This document shows, piece by piece, positions 1 to 11,480 of a stretch of 64,000 nucleotides of DNA. The notes under the pieces were generated by a model. That model did no database searches and had not been told where the DNA came from. It worked only from the letters and a program-made list of their open reading frames with translations. The position numbers and the translations under genes were made by a program. Numbering within the stretch: position 1 is the stretch's first letter; every line of letters starts with the position of its first letter. This stretch comes from Camarhynchus parvulus. Its lineage: Eukaryota > Chordata > Aves > Passeriformes > Thraupidae. The stretch covers positions 5,715,321 to 5,779,320 of the forward strand of contig NC_044577.1 of NCBI RefSeq assembly GCF_901933205.1. Reading direction: 5' to 3'.

Positions 1-3000
1 CATACCAGGAATAGTTTGGAATTGGGATTCTTGTATTAAAAGAAGGATGCCATACCCATTCTTCTGCTGAGGAGTCAGTTTTCATGTGGGAGAATAATAC
101 TCATATCTAAATTATCACAACGCATTTTCTTTCTTTTTACTTCTGAACATATGTATCAGAAATATGAGCCAGGAAAAAAAAAGTTTTAATGTTGTTAGTC
201 TTTTTTCTTATTTCTCTCCCTGTTTTAGTTTTTACATTAGAATAGTTGCCAACAAAGGATGAAGAAATGTTTCTAGCTGCTAGTGAGGGATGAGAATATT
301 TCAAACATCAAATGATCAGCATCCTGTATGAAATAATCTTATCTCTGTCATGTGATTTGATAAAAAAAGAGCTTGGAAAAAAGGTTTATTGCCGACTTAA
401 TGTGGAGACTCGTCTGACCTTTCTGCTTAAAATGTTATTTCAAATCAAATCTATCTATTAAGGAGCTATATTATAGCTTTCAGTGTTTAAGAAAGCTCAA
501 GTATGTACTTGGTATCTTCACACAGATCTCTCTAAGCTTATCTTCATTCTCTATCTTCAAGCCATCTGCTCCTTTTCTCTGGTCATTGTTTTCCATATTA
601 ATTAGTACAGCGTGTCTGCTGACTAAATACAGATTTAAAGACTTAATTCCTCTGTGCCTAACTGTTTGAGGGGAAAAAAAGAAACTAGAAATAAATATAG
701 CAATGCAGTTTGGAATTTGCAATCATTAGTATAAAGCTGTGAATGCACTTCTGGGTGTTTAGGCAGCTTGAATAATTTAGGGCCTTTATATATAGCTGAC
801 TTGCCTCATTTGATTTATCTTCTTCACATGGGATTTTGTACTATTTCTGGGTACTTTATTATCACTATTGTCTCTCACATTCATAATACAGATAGAAGCA
901 CAGAGCATGAACAAAAATTTGAGGGAGAGGGTAGCATCTGCTTACCCTCAGTTGATTTAGCAGTAAGTGGTACGTAAGCACATTTAGCCTTTCCCATCAA
1001 ACACAAAATCCAGGCTCTGTGAGGCACCAGGACCTACTTTTTCCTTTCACATTTCAGCCTGCAATTTCTGCCTTTTCCCCCCAACATTTCCAAATGAGCA
1101 GCACTGCTGATCACTGAAGGTACAGCTCTATTTTAAACAAATCCTTTCTGTCGGTCCTTGCGGTGCTTTTCTCAAAGGTACTTTGCTCCTCACAGCACAT
1201 TTTCTGTGTGAAAATGAAAGGCAGCCTTGGAGTTGTGTGAAAACTTTTCACCTCCTCTGTCATGTGAAAATTATTAGCCATTTCTCAGCAGAAACCTCTC
1301 CTATTTGCAGAGAAGCTGCTATGTTGTCTCTAGCACATGCTAACAGTCTGGGCTGGGCTGCCCTTGCAGGTCCTGCTGCAGCAGCGTTGTGCTTTTGAAG
1401 CAGCTGCCGAAGGCCACAGACCTGGTGTGGTAGGGCCAAGAGAGCTGGTCCAGATGCAAAAGACACTTCATTCTTGTTGGATTTTGTGGGTTTGGTTCCA
1501 TGCTTTATTTTGTGATTGCAGGAAAACGTGCCCTGTGCCAAAGACACAGCCCTGGAAAGCTGCTGGTGATTTCCTCAGGACAGGGAATTCTTCTTCTTTC
1601 TTCCCTGCTTCTTCATTCCTCTATATTTGCTGAGATTTCCCTTAAATGTGTGAGATGGCCATAAGAACTGGTGGTGCTCTGGGGAACCATTTGCATTTTT
1701 TCCCATCTGATAGCAGCACAATATTCACAAGGGCTTTTGCTCTCTGATCCTTTATAACTCTCACAACTGCATTTCTCCCTCAGTGAGGGATTTGTGTGGA
1801 GGAAGCTCTCTGTGCTGGGGATTGACTCTGCTATCCTTTGGCTGATGGATCCCTTTGGAGGGGTGAGCAGATTGGCTGTGGAGTGGAATGTATGGAGAAA
1901 ATGCAAAATTAAAAGTTGTAGCATGCCAACCTGGAAAACTCAGTCTGTCTTTTGCATGGTTGTGTGTGTATCCATGCAAAACATATAGAAGGCTAGTGTG
2001 GAGGCTTCTAAATTGCATTTTGTGAATTATTTGAATGAGGAAGCACAAGTCAGTTTTAGCTCTTACATCTACTTTATCATTCTATCTTTTGCAGACTATA
2101 TTTTGTTATATGTACTTTTGCATATTGCAATATTGCAAAATTACTATATGTAATTGAAAGCTCATGTAGTTAAGTACTGAAAAAAAGTTTCACTCTACTC
2201 CTAATTGCTAATAGGTGTTGCAAATGCCTCATGTATCTATACAAACCCATATATTTTGTCCCCTCAAGCAGTCTTCCAATCATAAAAAAGTCTGTATTTG
2301 AAATATTGTGATTAAAAATGTGCTTTGATTTCAGTAGTACACAGTTGCTAAATATTCCTTTTAAAAACCCAAGTTCTTCCATTCACTTACAGTTGCTAGT
2401 ATTCAGTGACAAAGCGATCATCGTGATTGTAATTAAATATTTCTCATACAGTTCTCTTTTGTCATTTGGATGTTACGAGGCAAGCAAAGATATACTTTAA
2501 AGGCTGAGTAGTAAGCTATATTATGATAGTATATCAGGCAAATGAGTGTTTGATGGGCTGTGTTAACGTGAGCTAAAAATAAAATCCCATCTGTTCACCT
2601 TTCAAACTGCATCAAGACACTGCATATGGGTTGTGGAATCACTTAATGAAACACAAATGAAAATATGTTTATTTCCATCTTACCGAAACAAGTGAAACAG
2701 GCAACTTGTTAGTAAAGATGTTTTAACAAGCAGGGAATTGTGTGCTTATGGCTTTTCTGGAATATAGTAGCACTGCAATCATTTAAAATCATAAATGAGT
2801 AGATAGACAGAGACTCACTGAAGACACTGCCTCTAATAATCATAAACAGCTCAGATCTTGGTTACTTTGCCAAGAGTTTGAATTGCTAGCACAATTAGGG
2901 ATGTGCCCCATTGGCTTCAGACCTGCAGAATGTATTGTTTACTGTGGTCTTTGGGGACACTGTTTTTTAGTGTTCAGGTTTTTTATAGCTGAAATGAGTT

Positions 3001-3980
3001 CTCTTGGTTGACTCTACATACAGGGAGATTTTGGAGCCATGTGCTGATTTGCCCTATCAGTGATCTGCTCCATAAAAAGGAAGTTTTTCCAAGGTGTGAG
3101 GTGTGCTCTGTGCCATGGCTGGGTGCTGTACAAGAGAGGGAGACCAACGGGGGTGCTGCTGCCTCTGAGCTCTTGATGATAATGATGTAAATCTAAGCCA
3201 CTGGAGCAACAATCATTTTTGTGTGCTCAGGACTTTTGAATATGCTGCCTGTTTTAATGCTTGTAGTGGAATGATTTTTTTCTGCTTTTTTCAGGTAATT
3301 GTATCTTTGATGTTGATGCAGTTGTCTTCATCACGCTGCTCTGTTTTTCTACAGGCTTTTGTAAATTCTGTCTGTCGCTTTTACCAAGCATTTCCCATTG
3401 CTTTGTCTTTATCTTCAAAGCTCAGCCATTTCTAGTGACTTCAAATCACAGATCTCCATCTGTTGCTGGTTTTCTGAACCAAAATTAAAAGACGCTGTGT
3501 AATCTGTGAACTGCATTTGAAGGGGATGAGGCAGCTTGTTTTCCAAAGAGCTCTGGGAGCTGATCCTGAAATTAGGAGATTATTTACCACATGTGGGTCT
3601 CTTACAGATGAGAAAACAATCACTAAGGCAGGGCCAGATAGGAAGAGCTCATTTAGATACTGAAAACAGAAAAAGCAAAGTATGAAAAGTCATGAGGAGA
3701 CGAGCTCAGAGAATCTGGGTAAGGTGTGCCTTAAGGTTCAGGCTACAGGGGCACCTCTGGCTATGTTACATCTGGTTCCTTGACAGAAAGAAAATTCCTG
3801 TGTTGTTCTTAGAAGAAAATGTGCATTTACCCTGTGCTTCACCAGAGCCCCAGGAGAGCAGGACTGGTGGGAGTGCCACAGGCTGTACGAGGCCATGTGC
3901 TCAAGGCTTGGTGGCTGCTGTCAGTATTTTTTTAAAAAAAGGTATCCTGACCAGGCAGCTCAGAAGGGTGGGTGCATATA
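1..3980. other. Unique AT-rich noncoding sequence
   Basis: No exon, repeat family or RNA gene is recognised here. The sequence is AT-rich, CpG-poor and broken by stop codons in all frames. A modestly GC-richer part around 1330-1600 has short overlapping open frames on both strands, which is what composition alone gives. It is most simply intron or intergenic DNA. Conserved regulatory elements could be present but cannot be seen without an alignment. Confidence 0.6.
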
Positions 3981-3997
3981 TGTGTGTGTGTGTGTGT
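3981..3997. repeat. (TG)n microsatellite, about 8 units
   Basis: A pure alternating TG run follows an ATAT stretch. The reverse strand reads CA. It is short but long enough to be length-polymorphic, and alternating purine-pyrimidine DNA of this kind can adopt Z-form. Confidence 0.9.
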
Positions 3998-6554
3998 ATT
4001 TTTGTATCTATAAATTGTAGCATTTGCTTTGGTTAAACAGATTGGATTCTCAAATAGCTGAGATGTGTTACAACAGCCTTGGAAATGAAAGCCACTTGCA
4101 AAAAGCCTTATGTTAGAGAGGCATAAACTGTCTGACTTGGCATCTTTTCCAGGTCCCAAAAACCTCTGAAGCAGGTTGACAGGAAATACTGAGCAATTGC
4201 TTTCTGTCAGTCTTCAACAGAAATATTTTTCTTTTTACTTTTGCTATTTTTAATTAAAAAAAGTCTTATCCAAGCATTATTCTTAGATGTGTGAAGGTAC
4301 CTAAAATAGGGCGGAAAATGCATAGTTTTTTCATCTCCCCCACAAAGATCTTATTTGAAAGACATTTTCCAAAATCAAAGTATCTTCTTGGAAAATTGTG
4401 AAGTAAAGAAAAACTTTGATTTGACATGAAAAAAAATAGTAATGCTTTATTCTTTGACTTCTGTCCAACTGTAATTTTATGAAACTTAGTGATGAAAGAT
4501 CTCTGAAGAATAATGAGTGTTTTTCAACCAACTCCTGTTAAAACATAATTCTAATTTGCTTGTACTTGCCATGCCTAAAATATGATGGGCACAATCCGTA
4601 GAGTAATTTGCATAAATTTCTGATTTCTGTCTGCTTTTTAAAAGGTTATAAAAATAATCAAAGTACATTACATAACATCCTAAATTCATACATGACCAGA
4701 CAAGAATCAAGAGCACTTATTTGGTTACCACATGCGCACAGATGTGAAATGAGAGCCAGCATCTACTCTTGTGAAATAACAAATCTTTTTATTTTCATTT
4801 TTAATTTGATGTAATATTTGTATGCTCCCAATTTATGTGGTAGATTTCCATTCTCTATGGTTACCCACTGTTTACCATAAAGTTTGTTTTTAGACTTCTT
4901 GATTTTTGTTAGGTGAAGACCAAGATGTGAGGGCCAATAAGAATATTCCTGAAATTCTCCATAAAGTACTCCCACATAGCAATTTGGGAGCATCATTTTG
5001 TCTTTACTGTTGTATCTTCCCAGCTCAAGTGTGTTGCCCTGTCATAGTAGTCACTGAAACTGCAAACAACTTTTATTGACCACCTTGTGGTTTTACAGGG
5101 AAATTTAGTCAGATATTTGAACCTCAAACTCCATTTATAGATCGTTGGCTGTTTAGCATTCATTAGAGGATTCCAGATGCCAATACAGGCTGCCACCAGG
5201 AAATGCCGAGTATTTCAAATTCTGAAGGTTGGTCTGGCCAGATTTAATGATATGAGTGAGCAAATCTGCTCCTGCTGGAAGTGTTGCACTGCTGCCCAGT
5301 GGGGGAAGGAAAGGGGAAGCTCATGAGAGGTGCTTCTTCTCATGGTCCCTTCTCTGTTGGTGCAGAATATTGTAGAATTGATGTGGTTTCTTTTATGGAA
5401 AAGGTTGTAGGAAAAGGTTTTCTTTTTTAGAAAAGGTTTGCTTTGATTTGGTGGCCTTTTGTGCCCTCCCTATACAAACCACTGCATCACTGCTGCCCTC
5501 AGAATCTACTGCCTGCATTTTTTAATACATTTAAAAGTAAGCAGAGCAAGGCAATCCAAAGGTGCTGATGTGACCAAAACATATTTAATGGTGGTGTTCT
5601 CCTCTTCTGACCACTATAATGCAAGGTCAGTGCATGTGTTATTCATCAGGTACTTTACAAGGAAGTTTTAATACTCTGTGTTACTAATAGAAAGCCCCAG
5701 TTTCCTCTTTACACTTTCTTTCCTCTTTTCCTCTTTTTTTTTTCCCTTACAGCTTGCTTGTTAAGAAATCTTCATGAATGAAGCCTATTCATCATTCTTA
5801 TTGCTCTTTCCCATTGTTCCCAGGAGGTAAAATATTATATTAAATGCATATGCTATTCCAAACACTTCTGATGATTTTCAAAAGAAAGGTTTTGGTTTTT
5901 ACACTTAAGAGTTTGGGAACAGGCCTCAAAGATTTCTTTTCTTCTAAAGACACATCCAGGAAGAATCTTTTTCCCCCCTTCATTGTCCTTTTCCCTTCTC
6001 TTCATGACTTCACAGTTAGAAAAATAATTCACTTAATGATTTTTTTCCCTTCAGATCTAGGACAATTTCCTCTTCATTTTACTTTCTGATAGTGCTGCTG
6101 CTCATCTGTGTTTCCTGACCCCTTAGGGGCTGTATGCTAAGCTTCCCTTGCCAGTACTGATGCTTGTTAAGGCACTGGACTGAGAGCATGCAGAATAAAA
6201 TAGATGTTAATAGATGTGTGGGGTCCCAGAGGTCCTGCTGCTCCCCCTCTCTGGCAAGGAAGACACTCTGTCTGCATGGCTGCTCCTCTTCCTTCCCCTG
6301 AAACAACCAGGCTGCAAAATCATGAGGAAAATAACACAGCTTTGCATAGAGGAACATCTGTTAAGTTCTTCCCTCAGCCATCGCGTGTGTGAATAAAAAT
6401 TAGCTGAAAATAGGCAATAAGATGTCCTTGAGATTGAACAAGCTTATTTTATTTTTTACATACTTTAACAGTGTGTTTCTACCCAAATGCTGGAGCCAGT
6501 GGTAGATATTTCTCTTTGCTCAAAGCTGAGCTAAACTGTGACATAAAGAGAGCC
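3998..6554. other. Unique AT-rich noncoding sequence with a pyrimidine tract
   Basis: Nothing is recognised apart from a C/T-only style tract at about 5716-5750, rich in TTTCC and ending in a T run followed by CCCTTACAG. That end looks like a splice acceptor, but no open exon with a donor follows, so it is left unassigned. The rest is ordinary AT-rich DNA. Confidence 0.55.
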
Positions 6555-6860
6555 TGTAAAAGACATGGAGAGGGATTGTTTACATGGGCATGGAGTGACA
6601 GGGAAAAGGGGAATGGCTTCAGGCTGAGAGGTTTAGGTTAGATATATGGAAAAAATGCATTACTCTGAAGGTGGTGAGGCCTTTCCACTATATCACGTTG
6701 CCCAGAGGAGCTGTGGCTGCCTCCTGTCTGGAAGTGCTCAAGGCCAGGTTGGCTTGGAGCACCCTGGGCTAGTGGAAGGTGTCCCTGCCCATGGCAGGGG
6801 GTGGAAATGGATGGGCTTTAAGGTCCTTTCCAACCCAAATTATTCTGTGGTTCCATGATT
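6555..6860 (+). mobile_element. CR1 LINE, 5'-truncated 3' end
   Basis: This is a chicken-repeat-1 non-LTR retroposon fragment containing only the 3' untranslated end of the element. Recognisable in order are the degraded GTGACAGG..AAGGGGAATGGCTTC segment, the GGTTTAGGTTAGATAT segment, TTGCCCAGAGGAGCTGTGGCTGCC, the AAGGCCAGGTTGG box, GGAAGGTGTCCCTGCCCATG, and the terminal TTTCCAACCCAAATTATTCT followed by the short octamer-like end. CR1 has no poly(A) tail and is usually truncated at the 5' end, as here. No coding part of the reverse transcriptase remains. Open frames in this interval are accidental readings of the untranslated region. Confidence 0.93.
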
Positions 6861-9800
6861 GATAGCAGAGAATATTCATTGACATGTTTGATTTTTGTGG
6901 TTCTAAACTTGAGGACATGGTTAATGATGAGCACAGCCATGGTGCTGGGTTGGTGATTTCACTTGGTGATCTTGGAGGAGTTTTCCAATGATTCTATTTC
7001 CTATATTTGTGTCCTGTCTGCTGTCACTTCTAGCACAGGAGGCAGGATACACTCAGGATATGCACTGCCCCATCCTTGCAGTTGATTTCTACACTAAAGT
7101 GGACTGTGAAAAACTGAACTGGAAGTTGTGGGATGTATGCACAGGTTGTTGTGCAGCTTAATAGCAGTAAACAGTGTAGTTTAAAGGTAGATCTGGGTTT
7201 GTTTATATGACACCTTCAGCAGAAAATTCAGCAATTTCTGTGCTAAAGACCTTGATTAAGGAAATCAGTTGCTATTGAAGGGAATATCAAAAACTCTTTC
7301 AAAATTGCCAGCAGAGCTCGGTGCTCTGTTGTATTGTTAATTAGCAAATACAAACTTTAGAGAAGACCAATTCAGGAATATGACAAGGGATGTGAAAATA
7401 AAATGTCTCTAGGAGTCTCCCAAGGCAAAAATGAAAAAAGTAATCTTATTCACAGTTGCCACCAGGCAGTAGTTTGTATCCATCCATAAATGGAGGTGGA
7501 TATAGGCTGTCTTGGGATGCTTTATTCTGGGAGCAAGGATCAGTAGAAAGCTGTGCTGAGTCCAGGTGAGTGTCAGGACTGCAGGAGCAGCTTGTGCTTC
7601 CACTGATGCTCTTTTTCAGACTCTCAGATTTCCAAACACTGGCGAGGCTTCAGTAGGCAGGTGAACAGTGTTTTTACACTGACAATAGCAGTGTAAAAAG
7701 AGAAATATTGTTCATTGTTGTCCCCATACGGCTTGGCAGATCCCCTGCTTGCTTTGATACCAAGGAAGTGCAGCTGCACATCCTACGTGAATTTACATCC
7801 AGGGCAGCTCTGCCCTTCAAATATAAGCATGATGACTGAGCTCTGTGATGTGTAATAATTTATTTTGTTTTTCTCACAATACCTGCCTTGAGAAGGGAAC
7901 AGTTTGGAGTGTGCATCCTAAATCAAACACTTAGGAAACCTTGTTATTCCATGAATGGATACTTTCCTAGTTTATTACACATCATCTCAGCAATAAGGTA
8001 GAGATTTTATTGAATATATACATTAACTTACTTGAAAAATACTCATGCAAATGTTGTTCCCATTTGTCTTCCAGAAGGCAGTTAATGTCTCTCTTCCTCT
8101 GGTACCAGGTAGCCTACTGGGACATAAAAATAATTAATGCCTTGGAAGCACTATCTCACAGAACGTTATGTTTGTTTTATTTAAGGGAAAACATTTCTAC
8201 TACAGGTTAAAAAAATCAGGCTAAGATTTGTGTTCCCTGGAGATAACTCAGGTGCTGTAGCAGAATCTGTTTGTGTTTCTCTCTGAGGATAGGCTGGTAC
8301 TGCTGCTGCAGGCAGGGACAGGATTTTGGACAATATCAGTATGTCACAACTTGTGACATTAGTGCAGCTTCCCACAGATCCTTCTCAGTTCCTCAAAATA
8401 TTTCTTGGCCAGCATGCTCTCAAAAGACCTAGGCTTCTCCAATGCTGAGACTTTGTATTAGGGAATCCTTGTGGCTATTCCTATTCTTCATGTTGGTGTA
8501 TTTAAAGGAAGGGTTTTGTTCCATTTTTAAGGCACAATTAACAGTCTAGGTAACAATATTCCAACCCCTATTTTCTTTTGTGTGAGTCTCTGGTTGCACT
8601 TGACTTTTTGCACCAATCTGGTGGTTCCATTTGTGACCCAGTTGAAAATACCTTACTGGAAAGAAAGTATTGTGTACTCCAGTTGTGAGGGAAAAAGGAA
8701 GCAAATTCTGCTTGAGAGTAAAAATATTCATGTGCATCCCTGTCTGAAAGGTCACTTTTGGAGCTCCCCTGTTTTGGGTGTACCTTATGCAGACAGCACA
8801 ATACCTGGTGTAGGGGAAGGTAGGTGGACATTGTGGTTGGAAATGCACAGAACTAATTCTCAGCTGATGTGTGTTTGCCCCAGAATTACTCTGCCTGCAG
8901 TAAAGCAGGAGCAGCATCCCCCAGGCAATGCACAGTCAGCTCTTTAATTTGGGCGTAGCTTAAAGTTGTCTAAAAAGAATCCATATTTATGCTTTAAACA
9001 GAGAGGCATATTAAGGGAACTACTTGGGGCTCTCTAAGCTTTGTTGTAAAACTGCCAATTTGATTTTGTATCTGACATATTGCATTTTGAGGGTCTGGTC
9101 TGGTCTGTCAACAGACTAAATTCCATTCTAATGCAAATGAAAATCAAATGGATCTAGCCAAACACCAGAATGCTTTTGTCTCATTTTCCTCACACTCTCT
9201 TTTACCTCATTCTAGGGACGACTCTTGCAGCCTTAATGGATTTGGTTGAAGGGACTGTTTCTGCTGTAAAATAGAACCTTTAGTCATCCTCAACTTGAGA
9301 ACATCTCACAGGCCCAAAGCCATTAGTATAGACAAATCCAAATCACACCTGTGAGATCTTCTCTGTGCTCTGCAGTCATTCTCTGCAGCCCATTTTGTGC
9401 TCCCCATATGAAAGAATTAGATTCAAAAAGAGAAGGAAGAGGAAGGAATCTATACCACAGAGACATCTGCTAAGGTGGTGCTGAAGTTGCCCAGACCAAC
9501 AGGTAAAAATGTCTGAGAGCATCTCTGATGTGAAAGATGCACCTCATGTGGGCTGTGTTTAACAGAGTTTGGTGACCTTGTGCTGGGGCAGTGCATGGAG
9601 TGATGCTCTTGCTCTGCCTCTTTCTCAGAAAGAAAGAAAAAGAAAATTAAGGTTATGTTAACAGATTGTGAAAAAAAGTAGATAAATATTTAGTACAAAA
9701 ATACGAACCATTTACAAAAGGAATACAGAAAATTACTTGTTAATCCACAAGTATGTCTATATCCTCTTGTTTCAACCTCTGGCAGAACCAGGTCTGTTCA

Positions 9801-11120
9801 GTGCTCTGACATTGCCCAGTCTATAAGTTAACCTGAGCTCCAAGACCCTAAAGCAGCAAAAATTAAGATGAAAATTATGTCTGTTTTTCTCTGAATTCAC
9901 AGTGATGTCAGACATTGGTTTTATGTGTAGAAAATATTTAGCAGCAGAACAAATATGGTTTGGACTCCCAGAAAACATTGTCTTAAGGATCTTGCAGAAA
10001 ATCTGTGAAATCCAGTATTTTTATATATGTAAAAAAGCAGTTATTCATGACACCCATTGTGAGTAATGCTAATCATATGCTAGTTATACCAATAAATGTA
10101 AATTAATATTAAATAAATCAATAAAAACAAACAAAATTACATTCTAATCATGGCAATAAAAATATTTGTGACTTTTACTTGTGTAAAAGGTATTAAAATC
10201 CCCACCCAAAATCTGAATGTGTGGGATTGTACATGGAGCTATGCCTGCAAATGTACAACTCTCAGTGCTGAAGAAAAACATTTTAAATATATCTTACACA
10301 TGTAAATTTAGTCTGAAAACTATAATGTATAAGTGCCAAATGATGTGAAGAATTGGCTGCTGTAGATGCTGGAAACAAAGCAGAATGGATGTGCTGAAGT
10401 TGTAAGAATGGTAATAGCCACAAGGACAGAATGTGATAAATCCATAGGGATCAGTGTTTCTGCTAAAAATGAGCTCAGCTCAGAATGCAGTGTGGTATTC
10501 TCAAACAGGTTTCATTTTTTATTGTTTTTAGGCAGTCCCTCCTTGTTTACTATGATGGAACTAAGTGCACTGTGCATTGAAAGTTCTTTGAGTACATTTA
10601 GACCAAAAAAGTTTAGGACAAATTAATGATGCTATTTTTTCCCCGTGATATATCTGTATTGAAGAGATTGTAACGAATGAATAAAGAAACAAGAGCCAAG
10701 ATAAATTTGCAAGACAAGAGTCTAAAAAGCCCAAGATGTGCAAAAGAGGAAACATAGAGGAAATTTTCACATGGTGATTTAACTGTTTAACTTTTGGCCT
10801 CAAAGAGAAGGGCTTTGGGAGAAGAGGGTGCTGGTCCCTGCCTTAATGCCCATAAAGAATATATTTAGATGCAGGGATCAGATTTCAGCTGTAATAAATC
10901 CATTGGTCCAAATGGTGCATATACATTCAGGATGAGACTATTTTCCAGTGATGGCTTTAGCTGAAAGGGGAATGATGGGCATGTTCACAAGAAGATTTTG
11001 AGAGTTTCCTTTGGAGTGAGAATCAGAAGGGGGGGAGTGGGTTCGAGTGCTCTGACTGGTAAACTGTAGGGCAGCAATGTGTGATGTTGAGGATTCTTTT
11101 CCAAGTTTGCTGCTGCTGAA
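6861..11120. other. Unique AT-rich noncoding sequence
   Basis: No family is recognised. A stretch at about 10010-10200 is very AT-rich and full of TAAT and AATAAA-type words, including a cluster near 10060-10150. A short GAAA-rich purine run lies near 9625-9650. Overlapping open frames on opposite strands at 8546-8947 have no recognisable protein content. A possible 34-bp microexon inside this stretch is listed separately. Confidence 0.55.
8075..8108 (+). other. Possible 34-bp microexon (speculative)
   Basis: A good acceptor (TTCCCATTTGTCTTCCAG) precedes 34 bases that are followed by a donor-like CCAG/GTAGCC. Two of three frames are open; one reads KAVNVSLPLVP and ends with one base of the next codon. 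That phase fits the start of the candidate at 11359-11480, which needs one base to complete its first codon. There is no protein match that I recognise, and a segment this short can easily be a chance pseudo-exon. It is listed because it fits the frame of the other plus-strand candidates. Confidence 0.1.
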
Positions 11121-11358
11121 GGCCCTATCCAGGTGTGCTGGCAGCTGAGGAGGAGTGTGAGTGGCAGGCAGGGGCAGGGGCAGAGCAGCACCCAGCCCCT
11201 GTGCCCGGTGCCTGCGGAGAGCCACGCTCCCTGTTCCGTGTCCGCAGCTCTGAGCTCACAGGGATCCAGGGCTGTGCTTGGGATGCTGAGCCTCTGCAGC
11301 CTGCATGCTGCACTTCTCCCACTGTGCTGCTGGCCTGTTTTAATTCCTTGCTCTTCAG
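11121..11358. other. GC-rich patch with locally retained CpGs
   Basis: This segment is distinctly GC-richer than its surroundings. Five CpG dinucleotides lie within 39 bases (at 11206, 11215, 11225, 11237 and 11243), whereas CpG is rare elsewhere. Long frames are open here on both strands (up to 151 codons plus, 140 codons minus), which is expected when stop codons are scarce in GC-rich DNA. It is not a full CpG island by length. It could be a small regulatory element, an exon, or a decayed GC-rich repeat. It ends in a pyrimidine-rich run that serves as the acceptor for the next entry. Confidence 0.4.
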
Positions 11359-11480
11359 AGTATGACTTTGAAATCTGCCATGATGAATCCAAATTAGTAA
11401 GACATGCTGGAAGGTTTCACAGCTGGAGTCCTTTGTGGGAAATGCTTTCTCTGAATTATGCTCAGGGAACGGACTTTCAG
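11359..11480 (+). other. Possible internal coding exon, 122 bp (speculative)
   Basis: The acceptor is pyrimidine-rich and ends TTAATTCCTTGCTCTTCAG. The donor is TTTCAG/GTAGCTTTT, where the exonic CAG is good and the +4 to +6 bases are weak. Read with two bases completing a codon, it gives 40 uninterrupted codons beginning YDFEICHDESKLVRHAGRF and ending YAQGTDFQ, finishing exactly on a codon boundary. I do not recognise the protein. A neighbouring GC-rich, CpG-retaining patch lies just upstream. The open frame continues both upstream and downstream for a total of 151 codons, so openness alone is weak evidence. The phase at its 3' end is compatible with the candidates at 48186 and 50836. Alternative: chance pseudo-exon. 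Confidence 0.17.

Noticed and set aside
7456..7565. 110-bp open segment with acceptor TTATTCACAG and donor CCAG/GTGAGTG
   Set aside because: The donor is good but the acceptor tract is weak and purine-rich upstream. Its phase does not fit the other plus-strand candidates, and the translation is unrecognised.
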